The notes: generated by a model from the sequence alone, not told the origin. A stretch of DNA of 64,000 nucleotides from Delphinus delphis (GCF_949987515.2 NC_082703.1:9200680-9264679), one strand, 5' to 3'; positions 21,364 through 34,089 are shown, counted from the first letter of the stretch. A program made the numbers and translations.

Positions 21364-24009
21364 CTATTCATTGAAACCGGGAAATTGGGGAAGGGTGGGG
21401 TATGGACCAGGTTAACTAGTTGAGATAAGCAAGTATTAGGACGTTCACAGGACATCTGTATGGAACATTGTAACAGGCAGTGGAAAATAATCACTGTGTT
21501 GAAGAGAATTAACTTAGGAAAACTCTTGGGCTGTTCTGAATGTTTAAAAATCATAAAAGTTAGTAAACCAAATTAAAATAAAAATATAGCCCATGCTTTT
21601 GGGCCCATTTTCCTTTAACGTGATTTTGGAGGCAATGAGCGATGAGCATGATCACACAGTTATGCAAGAATCCTTTAATACTTTCTTAAGAAGCTAAGCC
21701 ATTATATAAGAAATAAAATAATACTTTCTTAACATCCTATATTATCATTTGAGAAGTACAAATAATATCACTAATTGGAAATGTAGGAGAAATTATACCT
21801 TGACATTTTGATTCCAGAAGATACTGTTAATTTTTTGGTGTCTGAGATATGAAGAAACCCTCATCAGAAATGAGAGTGACCAACAGTGCCCTTGAGAATT
21901 CTCAAATAACAGGTATAAATAACCACTGCCCAAGTCTATTACTCCAACTTGCCTTCACCTCAGTCCTAGTGTCTACACCTGCACCTGACCTGTGGTTCTT
22001 CTCTACCATTAATACCATTTTGCCCACACTTTGGTGTCAATTCTTAGTTTTCTGATACTTACCTTTCCAGATGTCCTAACCCTCACCCCAGCTTTACACT
22101 TAGCCCTTCAGTCCTGTTCTCAGCCCTGACCATCTCCTTCTGTCTACCCCAACTTCTTTTCATTGAGTCTTTCCCAGTCCAGTACTGAAAGCATGTTTCA
22201 TTGCTTAATGGGATGGGCCACCTAGATAGGACATATTTAAACAACTTGAGAAAAGCTTGTAGTTCAGTTATCAGCTACCATGATAGCCTCAAGGTACAAG
22301 AACAGAGGAGTTATGCCCATTGCATCCCAAAGCATGGGCAGATAAGAAGGAAAAGAAAGGAGTAGAAGAAAAAGGTGGAGAGAAGAAAAGAAAAAAGGAA
22401 GAGCACACACACAGAAGCAGAAAGAGAGGCTACATTTATCCTGGCCTGGATATTTATGCCCTAGATCTCAGGTCAGATGTCATAATATTCCAAATGCCAA
22501 TGCAAGGACTGCTGCCAATCCCTAATTAATTTTTTCAAATGTGTGTGACATGAGAAAGGAAGATCAATTTAATATATTTTTCATAATTCAGGTTTGTTCA
22601 ATTTATAACTGTCACTTATTCTGAGAATATATCCTTCCTATGTTTTGTATTAAAATGCTCCATTAAAAGTGATAAAACCAAATGACACTATTTTTAATTC
22701 CTGGCAAAATTAAAAGTGGACAATTATGTGAATGAGTGTGCTTGTGTGTATAGTATGTGTAGTTTATATATCATTTACTCTAAAAAAATATCCCCCAATC
22801 TGGCAACTACTGTCTAACTTACTTCTGTATCAATATATCGCAACATGCAAGTTAGGCAGAGGTGTCTTTGAGTAAATAAAAGAACTCATCAACATAGCTT
22901 CCTTATATATATATACACTTCAATGAGTTTAGTTAGCAGCTACTGTTATCTTTACTTAAGTGGCCGAATGAAGCAGAAATAAAGTAAGTTATATCTTGAA
23001 GACGTAAAGAATAAAGAATGTAAAGCATCGTAAGAGCCATCATCACCTCATCTAACATCAGTAAGTTTGGGTACCAGCCTGGCTGGTAATCCTGAACCCC
23101 ATGGAGGAATGGTTTCATATGAATTTAGGCAGTTCCCTATATTTTTCTTTTCTTATTTCCATGGATGTTCCTGTTTAGATTGGTAAACATTGGTAAACAT
23201 CATCTTATTTGGACTGAACTTAAATGTTTCCTAGTGTGGAAACAGTTCTGGCTTGATTGTCTCTTGTGGATAATTCTCCCCATTTTTGTTTTTTTTCTCT
23301 TGTCTCTACTTACCTTGCTAGGCAGGAGCTTCTAGGGAGCTGAATTGTGTTTGCCTACGTGTGAATGACCCCAGTTAACATATCAGAGGACCTCCTAATG
23401 TTCTCTCATTTTCTTCTGGTGTCTCTTAGTCATTTATTCTGCGTGACCTTTGGTATAACTTCCCTCCCCTGCTCTAGTCTTATCCAAGAAGATAGCAGTG
23501 TCAGCTCTCCAAGTGTCAGCCTACAGTTCAATAATGTGGATCAACTTCTATTCCAGCTCAATCTTCTTTGCCTGTATAAATACAAATGAAAAAGAATTGC
23601 GTCCACCTCTCCTTAACATACTCACTCCTGACCTTTCACATTTTCACAAGTCAACATTTGCAAAGCCGATAGTATGAAAGGGAAAAAAATAGGAGGGAAG
23701 AGAGAAAGTATAACCTAGCATTTTCACTTTGCGGGAGAAGTATATTTACTTACAGCAAGAGCTGACCTTTCTCAAGAAGGACATCTTCAGGCAGGTGGTG
23801 TTCCTGTTAATCACGAATTATCATTCTGCTCCTAGCTTCCGGACCGTCTCTTCTCACAAATATGAAGATAACACAGTAACACAGGGGCACGCCAAATTCT
23901 CTTAGAATCACTGAATGCTAGTGCTGAAAAAGCATTTAGGGTCATCCTGTGCACAAAGTTATTCATTTCAAGAGCAAACATGACTTGAGAACTTTTATGT
24001 GCGCGTGCG
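21364..24009. other. Unassigned non-coding sequence
   Basis: No repeat family is confidently named. A purine-rich stretch (gaaggaaaagaaagg... to agagaggc) lies near 22345-22430 and a short TA tract near 22905-22916. Short open frames carry no known motif. Confidence 0.45.
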
Positions 24010-24190
24010 TTTGAGGGGATCTGCCAGGCAATGTGCTGGGTGATGGGAATATACAAATGAAAGAAACAGTTTCTGTCCTCTTGAGTAAATAAATACTATC
24101 CTGAGAGGTTAAGTGACTTAGCAGAGGTTATGTGTTTAGAGGCTGTACTATGAGATGGCCTGATTCCTAGTATTACACCCTCATCCTCTT
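24010..24190 (-). repeat. L2/MIR-type fragment, antisense
   Basis: The stretch gatctgccaggcaatgtgctgggtgatgggaatatac resembles the reversed L2 3' end. It is followed by ctgagaggttaagtgacttagcagaggtta, the antisense MIR/L2 motif. The exact family is unresolved. Confidence 0.5.
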
Positions 24191-24224
24191 TCTTCAAGTC
24201 ATATTTATTTACCCTTCCAACTCC

Positions 24225-24345
24225 AAGGCGGTTAATAACATCTTCCCTCATGCTCCTACTAAATTATCATTGCATCGTCCTTCTTCATCTTTGTGCCCCC
24301 ACCACTGGCCAGTAGAGTGCCTTGAACATGGTACATGCTTATATT
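24225..24345 (+). repeat. Possible L2 3'-end fragment, sense
   Basis: catcgtccttcttcatctttgtgcccccaccactgg followed by gtgccttgaacatggtacatgctt resembles the L2 end (tatccccagcgcctagcacagtgcctggcacatagtaggtgct). Confidence 0.4.
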
Positions 24346-25742
24346 TCTTGTTAAATTTGTGTAAGTTTCCCCTGGGGGTAGACACAACCATAGACTGTGT
24401 TGATGGAATTATGTGTGTGGCAACAGTGGAGATAGAGAAAATATGTAATTGTGGAGGATTGGGCTACTGCTCCCAGTGATTTCATGGTTCAGTGATTTGG
24501 AGGTTGAAAAGGTTTAAACTGAGTCATGTACACACCGGTAAAGGACAGTCTTTTCAAACTTGCTTGATCCTTGTCTGCCTTGTGACTTTCAAACAACTGA
24601 GAACCTGAGAACTAATGATTTGCATCGCTTCTCAAACCATATAGGAAAGTAAATAATGCTTGAGAAGCATTGTTTTCTTGGCTTGCAGATTATAATACAT
24701 TTTCCCATACCATTCATGTCACTGATAGACAAAAAGAATTGCTAGGCCCCTTATTATAAACGTATACAAGGTTTCATATACGTGTACTTATGGAACGTTA
24801 AAGTGTAGCAAAAACGCCTGGCCAAAGAGAATCAGAAATTATCTAGAACAGGAACATGGATAATTCTGAAAGATAAAAATTTCATTTAACTTTTAAGTTT
24901 TGCATCACAAAGTGTTTTGTGAAAGTATAATAAATGATTTTATTTTCTATAAATGAGACGATTACAGCTTAAAGAGTTTGTCAGGATATTCACCACAAAT
25001 CAAACTAGTTTTCAGGGAGAACAGCTGGATGAAAATAGAAGAATAACTTACTTTAAAAAAACACAAAAAACAAAGTTTCAAAGTTTTTTATAGAAAATAA
25101 ATCAGATTAGAAGTGAAACCCTCAGAAAGATATATTCAAAACTGAAACCAATTCTTTATGCTTATTGTGGTTGTTAAAATAAGTAGAAACTAGGTGTAAT
25201 AGAATTTTGCTGTTTCTAGCCACCTGAGATTTATTTGTCCTTTTTTTAAATTGTATAGTATCCCACTCAATGTAGATCTCCATCCTTCCCTCATGAAGTC
25301 TATGCACTTCAAGACTGAGTAACTTTGATATTTTCACTTCCTGGTTCAGAGGTATTCATACAACCTAAGTTGGTTCAATGTGATGGAAACATAGGTCTTC
25401 TTTGGAAATAGTCTTTCTTCCCTGCAGGATACAGTGAGAGAGCATGTTCCTATGTAGCCATTTTAAGAAAACCACAGGGAAAAGCTGAGGAGGGTGGTAT
25501 CAGCTTCTGGGAGTAGAACTAATATTGGAGAAAGACAAACCAAGTCTTGGTAAGTCTGTGAAGAAACCACGTTAAGATTCTCATAAAATCAGACCTAACC
25601 CTTCAGTTTTTAGGTATAGATGAGTCCAAAACTATATCTTGATTGTTTAAATCAAACTGAGATTTATTTTTTGCTTCTTGACAAAGGTTTATTACTAATA
25701 CTTAGGGTCACCACAGCCCCATATCTGGCCCTTGGCATGTTT
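24346..25742. other. Unassigned non-coding sequence
   Basis: No repeat, RNA gene or plausible exon recognised. Confidence 0.45.
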
Positions 25743-26075
25743 AAAACTCAGTTGTTTTTTAAAAGATTTTTATGGGAGTATAGTTGATTTACAATGTTGT
25801 GTTAGTTTCAGGTGTACAGCAAAGTGAATCAGTTACGCATATATATGTATCCACTCTGTTTTAGATTCTTTTCCCATATAGGTCATGACAGAGTATTGAG
25901 TAGAGTTCCCCGTACTCTACAGTAGGTCCTTACTAGTTATTTTACTTATAGTAGTGTGTATAGGTCAATCCCAATCTCCCAATTTATCCTTCCACCCCCC
26001 TTTCCCCCCCGGTAGCCATAAGTTTGTTTTTTACATAATCGTAAGTTTGTGATTCTATTTCTGTAAAACTCAGTT
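25743..26075 (-). mobile_element. L1 3' UTR fragment, antisense, with target duplication
   Basis: Read on the minus strand this is the same cetartiodactyl L1 3' end as at 1388 and 52339. The plus strand shows the reversed motifs: tatagttgatttacaatgttgtg, ttcaggtgtacagcaaagtg, ttcttttcccatataggtc, agtaggtccttac, and a C-rich stretch then ggtagccataagtttg. An 11-base target duplication, aaaactcagtt, flanks it at 25743-25753 and 26065-26075, showing an independent 5'-truncated insertion. Confidence 0.92.
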
Positions 26076-26149
26076 TTATCCTTGTACCTAGAAATAATCA
26101 AATCCTTGGAGAATTTTAAAGTTATAATGAATAGTTTTCCGATCATAAA

Positions 26150-27215
26150 TTATCAAAAGAAGTAGGTTTCTGCTCCTCCGGTGATTCCATTTTCTCACCG
26201 TCCGGTCCCTGTGCAGTCTGTGTGGACCCAGTGGCTCTGGTGCCAGAGCTGGGTGTGAAGTGAGCGTGGGCTGCGTCTCTCCCTGGGTGAGCTGGGAGCC
26301 ACTGCCTTGGCGGAAGGTAGGGATGAAAATGGAGAGGCTGGAGCCAAGGCCACGTGCCAGCCAGGGCTTCTCCTAGGCTCAAAGGCAGTTACCACCCTAT
26401 CTGGCGTGGAGTTGGGGCTGATAGCAGAAAGCCTGAGGGAGTTGGGTTTCTCCTTGGGCGCGATGGCGTTTCCACCTTTGGTTGGGGGGACTATGGCTGC
26501 ACTTCTGGGTGCTGGTTTCACTTTTCCCCAGGTATGCACTCCTGTTAGAGGCTGGGTCGGCGCTGGAGTGGCTGCAGCTGCCCTGCTAAGCTGGTCTCGC
26601 TCCCTCCCACGTGTGCGCGGGGACGTGGGTGCCGGCAATGCCTGGTCAGATGCCAGGCCCGGGTCTAGCCGCCCTGTTCCCTCTACGTGTATGTGATCTC
26701 CTTGGCAACAGCAGCCTGGGCATTAGTGGGGAGCAGTGCCAGAGCAAGGGGGGCTGGAGCAAGAGCCTGGGGCACGCTGGGGTGGTCTGGCCCTCCTGCC
26801 AAAGCCCCAGGCAGTTTTCAATCTGCTGCCTCTGCACTCTGACTGGGAGGAAGCACGTGGAATCTTGGTTTCTTACAGCTTCTCAAACCAGTTAAGGGGA
26901 CTTTTCTTCCCAGCGCTGGACCTCAGGGCTGCGGTGCCTAATATGTGGCTCAAACTCCTCACTCCCCAAGGAGACTCCCCATCCTGTGATATCCCCTCCC
27001 CTTCCGGGTTCCCCGCTAGGAATGTGGGTCCTGACCTGATCGCTTTTCCCTTCCTACCAGATCTTACTTTACAGCCTTGGTGGTGGAAGAGCCATCCGGA
27101 GGCCTTCAGGTCACTGTCAGCAAGAGCTGTTCTACGTGTAGTTGTGGTTGGATGTGTCCTTGAGGAGAGGTTAGCTCAGCGTCCTCCTTCTCCACCCTCT
27201 TGGTCCTGCCCCTTA
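26150..27215 (-). mobile_element. GC-rich block resembling an antisense L1 5' UTR
   Basis: This is the most GC- and CpG-rich non-SINE block in the window (for example around 26450-26690). On the minus strand the first bases after 27213 read as a worn aagagggtggagaaggaggac, comparable with the L1 tip aagatggcggagtagaagga at 18793. The next bases, acaactacacgtagaacagc, compare with acaactaactgctgaacaa at 18850. An L1 5' UTR (an internal promoter) is therefore likely. ORF1 and ORF2 are absent. Open frames of 129 and 193 codons on the plus strand lack domains. A different repeat or a decayed CpG island remains possible. Confidence 0.5.
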
Positions 27216-27337
27216 ATCTTGTTTTTCTTCATTAAACACTTTTCCCCCTTAAAACATCTTTACAGGTTAATTTTAGAATGCATTCCTTTTCCAGAAACAA
27301 TCTCACTCATCACATGACTTTTTAAAAATAATTTAAG

Positions 27338-27544
27338 GGGCTTCCCTGGTGGCGCAGTGGTTGGGAGTCCGCCTGCCGATGCAGAGGACACGGGTTCGTG
27401 CCCCGGTCCGGGAAGATCCCACATGCCGCGGAGCGGCTGGGCCCGTGAGCCATGGCCGCTGAGCCTGCGTGTCCGGAGCCTGTGCTCCGCCAAGGGAGAG
27501 GCCGCAACAGTGAGAGGCCCGCGTACCGCAAAAAAAAAAAAAAA
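27338..27544 (+). mobile_element. CHR SINE (young cetacean type), sense
   Basis: Complete unit with box A region ggtggcgcagtggttg, box B ggttcgtgcccc, cgcgtaccgc end and an A tail at 27530-27544. The flanks are A/T-rich and no clean target duplication can be read. Confidence 0.96.
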
Positions 27545-27679
27545 TTAACTAATTTTCTGAACATATTTTTAACTAATGCTGGGGCTACTTCGCTGATAGC
27601 TCCATGTGCTGACCATGCTTATTCACTGAATTTTAAAAATGTTTTGTGAACTCAGTTTATAGGCAGTAGATGTTTAGGA

Positions 27680-27885
27680 ACTGGCATTTTTGTGGGCAGA
27701 ACTGGAGTCAAGCCCTACCCCGCATGTATTATTTCAACTGTTTATGTCTTAGTTTTTTCACTGGTAAATTGTCAGTAATAAAAAACAGTTACCTTATAGT
27801 CGTCTTAGGAAGATGAAATGAAATAAGGCATTCAAAGTGCTTAGCACTAGTTTTCAATACATGGTAAACATTCAACTATTAAATT
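27680..27885 (+). repeat. MIR SINE, sense, degraded
   Basis: tgtcttagttttttcactggtaaattgtcagtaataa matches the MIR cctcagtttcctcatctgtaaaatggggataata segment. It is followed by a worn gttgtgaggattaaatgaaataaggc and agtgcttagcactag plus a ggtaaacattcaacta end. Confidence 0.65.
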
Positions 27886-28294
27886 TTCACTATTAGTTTC
27901 ACTGTCGTTCCTGATTATTATGCATCGATACTTAATCAGAGATTCTTGATGAAAAAAGTATGCTGGTTCGATATGATTATTTATATTCTACGAAGCAAAG
28001 CATTTATTCTAATATAAATGAACTAAACATACAGCCATAGCAACAACCCACAGATAAAAACTGAATGTAACAATTGTACTCCTACAGATTCTATAACCAA
28101 AACTACTTCTTAAAACCAAACTTCTAAATTGGACTGATAATCGTTCTTAGAGGCACTAGGAATATCGTTGGTTTCTGTTTCTGGTTATAAAAAGCAACCA
28201 AAAGCAATGATGAAAAACAATATTGAAAATGACTGTTTTTCATGAATGTGTGATTTTTTTTTTTTCAGAAGTCTTCCTTATAAAGAAAAGACAG
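27886..28294. other. Unassigned non-coding sequence
   Basis: AT-rich sequence with no recognisable element. Confidence 0.45.
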
Positions 28295-28515
28295 CATTGG
28301 AACGTAGTGGTTAAGAGGAGGGACTCTGACACCAAGTGCCTGGATTCAGATCCACGTCCTGCAGCTTTTCATGTATGTGATCTTAGACAATTTCTTCACT
28401 TCTCTGTATCCTAGTTCTTTCATCTATACAATGGAGAAAATATGAGCATCTATAACATCAGATAATTATGAAACTTAAATGAGTTATTCCTTCAAGAAAT
28501 CCACAATAAGCCCAA
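28295..28515 (+). repeat. MIR SINE, sense
   Basis: Clear MIR order: acgtagtggttaagagg, gggactctgacacc, tgcctggattcagatcc, atgtgatcttagacaatttcttcac, ctgtatcctagttctttcatctatacaatgg and a worn aaatgagttattcc. This is the best preserved MIR in the window. Confidence 0.85.
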
Positions 28516-30059
28516 CACATATTGAATATCATTAGTTATTAACTTTCCCAACAATTCTTTTAAATACCCAAGGCAAATATAATTTTCATTTTATAGAAAA
28601 AGAAACTGACTTTAGAGCCACTTTTTTGACCGAAATTGTAGTACTTATTTTGTGATGGTGCAGGGGTTACAGTACAAACTTTCAAACTCCTAAACTGGTA
28701 ATATTAATGCAGTAATGTATTGTCTTTCCCACTGATGCAAAAAAAAAAAAAAAATAGTACAGAGAACTAATGGGCAGATAACTTGTTCAGGATTCATCAC
28801 CATGTATGATTGTTAAAATAAGGACTTTCATACCAGCTGATAAATACCCACTGCCCTGAGCTTCCCAGGTGCCCTTTCCCAACCCCACCCGCCATCAGTG
28901 CCTGCACTGATCTAGTCCTTTCCTCCAGAAGCCCTGAACCTTTCTCAGTTAGCAACTGAAAGATTAATGTCTACTACAGGAGCCTTTGGGTGCTGTTTGC
29001 TGCCTCCTGGGTTCTGATTATTTAGTGCAAGTGCAGTTCCTGTTTTAAATATTTTTAAAATCATCACTGGGTGCTAAAGACCTCACAGGAATGTTATGAG
29101 GACCAAAGGAAGTTATGTTTATGATGAGGATGATAAACTAGAAGATGCAGGGTATAAAGATGAGCTCTCTTGATCTATTCTAGGCACGTTCCTATGACAC
29201 AAGTCTGAGCATCCTTGAAGGGTGTCCTAGTGTTAACTCATCTCTCTATTACAATACCCGTTAGGTTATTTTTAGAGATCATCAAAAGTTATCAATGAAC
29301 TTGAAGTCAACCGAAAATAAAAAAAATTCTTGTCAACATTATATCTATCTATCTAGTCAATTTCATTTCCTGCCAAAGTGTCCAGAAAAAGGCAACCTGG
29401 AATTAATAATTAAATCCATTAATTCTATGGATTTGGTTTTGAGGACAGTTACCTCTCCTCAGGAATCATAATGTGAAATTATCTGAGTTAAATTTCTAGA
29501 CAATTTTCTTGGTAGATAGAAATAGTTTTCTTTGAAGAAACAGCATTCTATATATAGTAAAATGATATTTTTCTTTTTCCAAAGCTCCAAATTTTGTTCA
29601 GTTATTTATATTTCTAATTTCATTTTCCATTTTAACATGTTTAACCACATGACATCTTTGCCTCACTAGAGAATGGAGTGAAATATAGAAAAATATAGTA
29701 TAGTAATATGGGAAAATGCACGTTTCTCGAAACTAAGAAAATAGGTCATTTAAAATGTAATTCGGTCTGCAGTATACTGGGGGCACTTGGATGTTAGCTG
29801 TAATGTGTGCACTGCAGTTCATCCCTACCCATTACAGTTTATTTAAATCTAACTACATTGCCTTAAAAATAATTATTCTTCTGCTTTAGAAAGAAAACAA
29901 CATAAACATTTTGGAAACTGTGTCTTTTGTCTTAATTTTAAAGGTATTAATGGGAGAAGCTGTGTTTCAAGAAAGTGAAACAGAGCAGGACACTGTGGTC
30001 CTTCCCCCCATGTGCTCCACCTGCCTTTTGTGGAAAGACTTTAGCCAACGAATAAGTTT
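28516..30059. other. Unassigned non-coding sequence
   Basis: No gene or confidently named repeat. An A-run at 28740-28754 and a short (TATC)n at 29340-29355 are present. Confidence 0.45.
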
Positions 30060-30447
30060 AATCAGAGAAGTGAGAAAATGCAGAAACAAAGGAAAACAGC
30101 CCAACAAGACTAAATAATAATAGTTCAGTCATTAAGCATAGTTAAGGACCTTTAGTTCCTTCTCAGGTGCTATAGATAATATTCTGAGCTGTATCCTGTG
30201 AGCTGTCTTATAGATACCGAAACCCCTGCCAGGTAAAGAAGTTAACTACATGATGACCAGTCTGACATAAGCTGGCACAGTTCCAAGAATTGGCCTCAAG
30301 GACATGGGAAAAAACCGACCCTGGAACTGAAGACTAACTGTACTTTAAAACAATCAAGATGACACTGGTCAGATCACTGCATGGCTAATTTCAAGATGAT
30401 TGTCAGAGCTGATTGTACTGTTTCTACATGTAGCCCCCTCCCTCTGT

Positions 30448-30456
30448 CTATATAAG
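30448..30456 (+). promoter_or_regulatory. TATA box of the LTR
   Basis: ctatataag lies about 70 bases upstream of the LTR polyadenylation signal, as expected of the U3/R promoter of a retroviral LTR. Current activity is unknown. Confidence 0.6.
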
Positions 30457-30524
30457 CTCTTGCCCACTGGTTGGGGGGGATTCAGCCTTTGGACAGGAGA
30501 CCACCCCCCATTGCCGGCATCAGA

Positions 30525-30530
30525 AATAAA
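30525..30530 (+). terminator. Polyadenylation signal of the LTR
   Basis: aataaa within cagaaataaagcaaac, followed within 30 bases by a T/G-rich stretch, fits a cleavage and polyadenylation signal at the R/U5 region. Confidence 0.6.
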
Positions 30531-30620
30531 GCAAACTTTCCACCAACTTACCTCTTTGTTGGCTTTTGAGCTGCAAGCTTTTGAGCAGCAAGCAGCCAGA
30601 CCCTCCACTAACAAAAGGAC

Positions 30621-31770
30621 AAGAAGACGGAAAAGTGATTAAAATGCTTGTGAGGAGTGGAGAAGAGAAACTGAATTTGCATAAAGTGACATACTTGAAC
30701 GTTGCTTTTGACCACTTCTCTATTACATTTCTTCATTTTGCATAATAAAATACATTTGTTATGCTGACATGGGACTAACACCACTAGCTCAATAGTAAAT
30801 GTTATTGAGGTTTTTTTTTTTTTTACACATAACTGATTTGGTTAAATTTATTGAATTAACTAGTTAGTTTAGTATTGTGTAGACAAAAGTTTCATGCATG
30901 GCACAGAAATGTAGACATGATTTTCAACTTGTGTTAGTGGTGTTTGATGTCAAGCAGCAGAGGGAAAATTTTTAAAACTTGCCATTATACACGCACCCAG
31001 TTATCGGCCCATCACGCAGAAGCTGTTTTCCTCAAGCCTAATAGGGCACGAGGAACCTATAACCAGGAACCAACAAACATCTATTTATACTATCCTGAGG
31101 TCTAGGCTGAAGCCCATGGAAGCTGTCTTTTGGGGAAAGGAAGAGTGGCCCAAACTATCAGGATGCTGCCAAAAGCCCAACCCGTTGTCACTGAAGGCTG
31201 CCTTAAAATGACACAATTCAAAAACGTCAGAACAACCTCTTCAGAAGGAAAACCGGTATGACTACGTAATGTGGTCAACAGGTAAACAGAGCACAATAAA
31301 CTCTAATCATATCATTTCATCTCTTCCCTTCCTAGACTCATTTGAAACAGAAGCAAGAGAAAAAGCACTCCCGGCGTTTGTAGATGACGCCCCAATATTC
31401 ACAACTATCATGCTGCTAAGTGCATGCCAGGCATCTTTAGAGCCCAGCGTGTTTGCAAACTCACTTTCTTCCCGACTCTGACTTCACAGTAGGATGTACC
31501 ATTTTCACATACGATGCAAGAGTCATTGGAGCTATGATTTAGAGAAGTTTCAAAATAGGGCACAGTGTCACCTGTCTCAGACAATTTCCCTTTAAAAGCA
31601 AATCCCATTCTTGGAGTAATTCATCCATGTTTGCTTTTCTTCTTGAGTAAATGAAAAAGTTGGAAATAAAGCACATTATCTCCCCATCTGCCTCGACCCT
31701 ATCAATTTTGCCACCCGCTACAATCACTTTTCACACCACCCCGCCTGAACCAGAGGGACAGCCATTAAAA
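30621..31770. other. Unassigned non-coding sequence
   Basis: Apart from a T-run near 30811-30824 nothing specific is recognised. Confidence 0.45.
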
Positions 31771-31780
31771 CACTACCACA

Positions 31781-32006
31781 GGGCTTCCCTGGTGGCGCAG
31801 TGGTTGAGAGTCCGCCTGCCAATGCAGGGGACACGGGTGCGTGCCCCGGTCTGGGAAGATCCCACGTGCCGCGGAGCGGCTGGGCCCGTGAGCCGTGGCC
31901 GCTGAGCCTGCGCGTCCGGAGCCTGTGCTCCGCAACGGGAGAGGCCACAATAGTGAGAGGCCCGCGTACCGCAAAAAAAAAACAAAAAACAAAAAACAAA
32001 AAAACC
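31781..32006 (+). mobile_element. CHR SINE (young type) with C-interrupted tail
   Basis: Complete unit; box B carries an extra change (gggtgcgtgcccc). The tail is aaaaaaaaaac followed by aaaaaac units, a degenerating poly(A). The target duplication cactaccaca lies at 31771-31780 and 32007-32016. Confidence 0.96.
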
Positions 32007-32016
32007 CACTACCACA

Positions 32017-33374
32017 CATTGGAAGCCAAGGCTGCTCCAGCCCACAGCTGAACTTAATAAAACCGTTAATGTCAGAGCCTGCCGGCTAGCATCCCAGGAA
32101 TGCCACTTGCTCAAAATCCTTCCATTCCAGCCATGCATGTGGCATTTCATCCTTCTCCCCATGCAGAACCATGCCATCTGCTATGAGACACAGATATGCC
32201 ACATGCCAGGTGACATTTTCCTTTAAATTTTTTTTTTTTTTTAAACTGGGAAATATACTCAACAGGCAGAGAGCAGGAAGAAATTTGTGCACTACCTAGG
32301 CCTGTTTTTCCAATCTCTTGATATTTTTTATATTCTGGCTCTGCTTTTGAACGGTTGGTGAGTAATTTATGGGCAGGCAGCCTTAAAAATAAGTCTTCAG
32401 ATATGTAATAAAAAGCTCTGAGCACTGGCGCACTAATAAACCGAGGGGTAACTGTGGAGTTGAATTACAAAAAAAGAAAAAGAGTCATTAAATCAATAAT
32501 ACTGAGGTCTGATAGAGCTGTGTGAAGTCAGTAACATCATAACCTTTTATACTGACTTCAGCGTGGGAACATGCTATTATCTGCGGCAAGTGATGGTAAA
32601 AGAATTGAGATCTGATACATTTGATCTAACAGGAAAAGAGAGGGGAGGTTTTGGAGATGCGTCTTGCTTTTGTCCATTTTGGATAAGGATTCAGTTCTAC
32701 ATGCATAGAGGGCCATGCATTTAAAGTCACTCCTAGGCTGTCGTGGAGTCAAAGGAAAACATGGGAGAGTCTATTTATAAACACAAAAAAGAGAGAGAGA
32801 GAGCTTAATCCTTTTCTCCATGTTCAATTCAAATTACGGCTATAAAATGTCCTTCCCTTCAGGGACCTCTGTAAAAATCTTAAGCTATGGATTTGGCGTT
32901 TTTGTATATAAAAGAGAAGTAAACTACAAGATTCATATGTAGGTTCTCAGTACAGAAGGCAACATGTTTGGTTAGGTACCAGAACCTGTCTTAAGCCAGA
33001 TCAGCTACATTACGACCCACTATACTTGGTGCATACCTTAAGACTATCTTATTGATTCTTATTTGGTATAATTAGGAGTGCTGGCAGTGGGACACCTAGA
33101 AAACTTTAGATTGAAGTATGCAATGAGCTTGGCACTCAAGCTTAAATACGATCAGAATTAATTTTCTCCATATACAATTACTTGGTCAATTGTTTAAACA
33201 TACACAGACTATTTCACAGTTTACTACTCCTGGAATTGACTAATAAATAATAGGTTTATATTTAATAGATTCTTAATTATGTCATCTGTCCTTTTATTAA
33301 CTATTAATTTCCTCCTTGACTTCATACATTCAAATATCCATTCACCTTACTTCACTAAAATTTGCCCTGAAGCC
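32017..33374. other. Unassigned non-coding sequence
   Basis: No repeat family or gene is confidently recognised. A short (GA)n occurs at 32790-32803 and a T-run near 32229-32242. Confidence 0.45.
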
Positions 33375-33910
33375 ATCAATGACCTCCCCTGACTAAACTC
33401 CCTAATGCTGACTTTGGCAAACAGATGGATTCCTTGAAAACATCAATCTGATCATGGCAGTTCTAACGGACTCCTGCCTTCTCCTGTCCTCCGTCTCCCA
33501 GCCCTGACAAAATACTTGAACGCTGATGTCTCAGGATTTTTGCCTCTGGTCCAGCCCACCTGACACCAGGGTACCTTCTGCTCAGTCCTCCAGCTTTCCT
33601 GTATCTTTCTTATATTTGTCATGGTCGCTCCACCTTTGCACACGTGACTCCTTTTCTGAATGCTCTTCCTTTTCTCCTCCCAACAAGGTGCTCGCATGGT
33701 ACCTCTTACTCGTCAGTTGTAGCATTTATTGCAACTTCAGATTTATGCTAATTCTTTGGTTATTGAGGAAACTTGTTCTTCTGGACTAGTTTGCACTCTT
33801 CCTGAAGCCACGAGAAACATATATTTCGCCAAACGTTGAATCTCTCGCATCTAGCGCTCCACTTGGTACATAGTAAACACATAACAAAAATGTGCTCCAT
33901 GAATGAATGG
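33375..33910 (+). repeat. L2 LINE 3' region, sense
   Basis: L2 motifs in order: catcaatctgatcatggcag, ctgacaaaatacttgaacgc, cctctggtccagcccacctg, cgctccacctttgcacacgtgactccttttctgaatgctcttcc, and a worn gtacatagtaaacacataac plus aatgaatgg end. These follow the L2 3' part and its terminal ctcaataaatgtttgttgaatga. Confidence 0.75.
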
Positions 33911-34089
33911 AAAAGTTTCATTTCTGCTATGCTCCTTTCTGACTCTCATTCCACTCCTGTTCACTAAGTGCCAGGAAGTTAAGAGAATGGACTTGAGATG
34001 AGGATGAAGAAAATTAGCTTTTGATTCAATCATAAAATGCATATTGTGCCTTTTCCAAAACAAGTTTAACAAGACAGTTGTCACTCTAC

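Larger units (their letters stand above)
30060..30620 (+). mobile_element. Probable solo LTR of an endogenous retrovirus, sense
   Basis: The block has LTR architecture: an upstream U3-like region, a TATA box ctatataag at 30448-30456, a downstream transcribed region, and a polyadenylation signal aataaa at 30525-30530 followed by a T/G-rich segment (ctctttgttggc). Spacing of about 75 bases between TATA and the poly(A) signal fits the short R region of class I (ERV1-like) LTRs. No gag, pol or env remnant flanks it, so it is most simply a solo LTR. The exact ends and target duplication are not resolved. Confidence 0.65.

Noticed and set aside
26307..27317. Open frames of 129 and 193 codons in the GC-rich block
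   Set aside because: GC-rich sequence has few stops by chance. The frames overlap others on both strands, have no domain or signal, and the block resembles an antisense L1 5' UTR.
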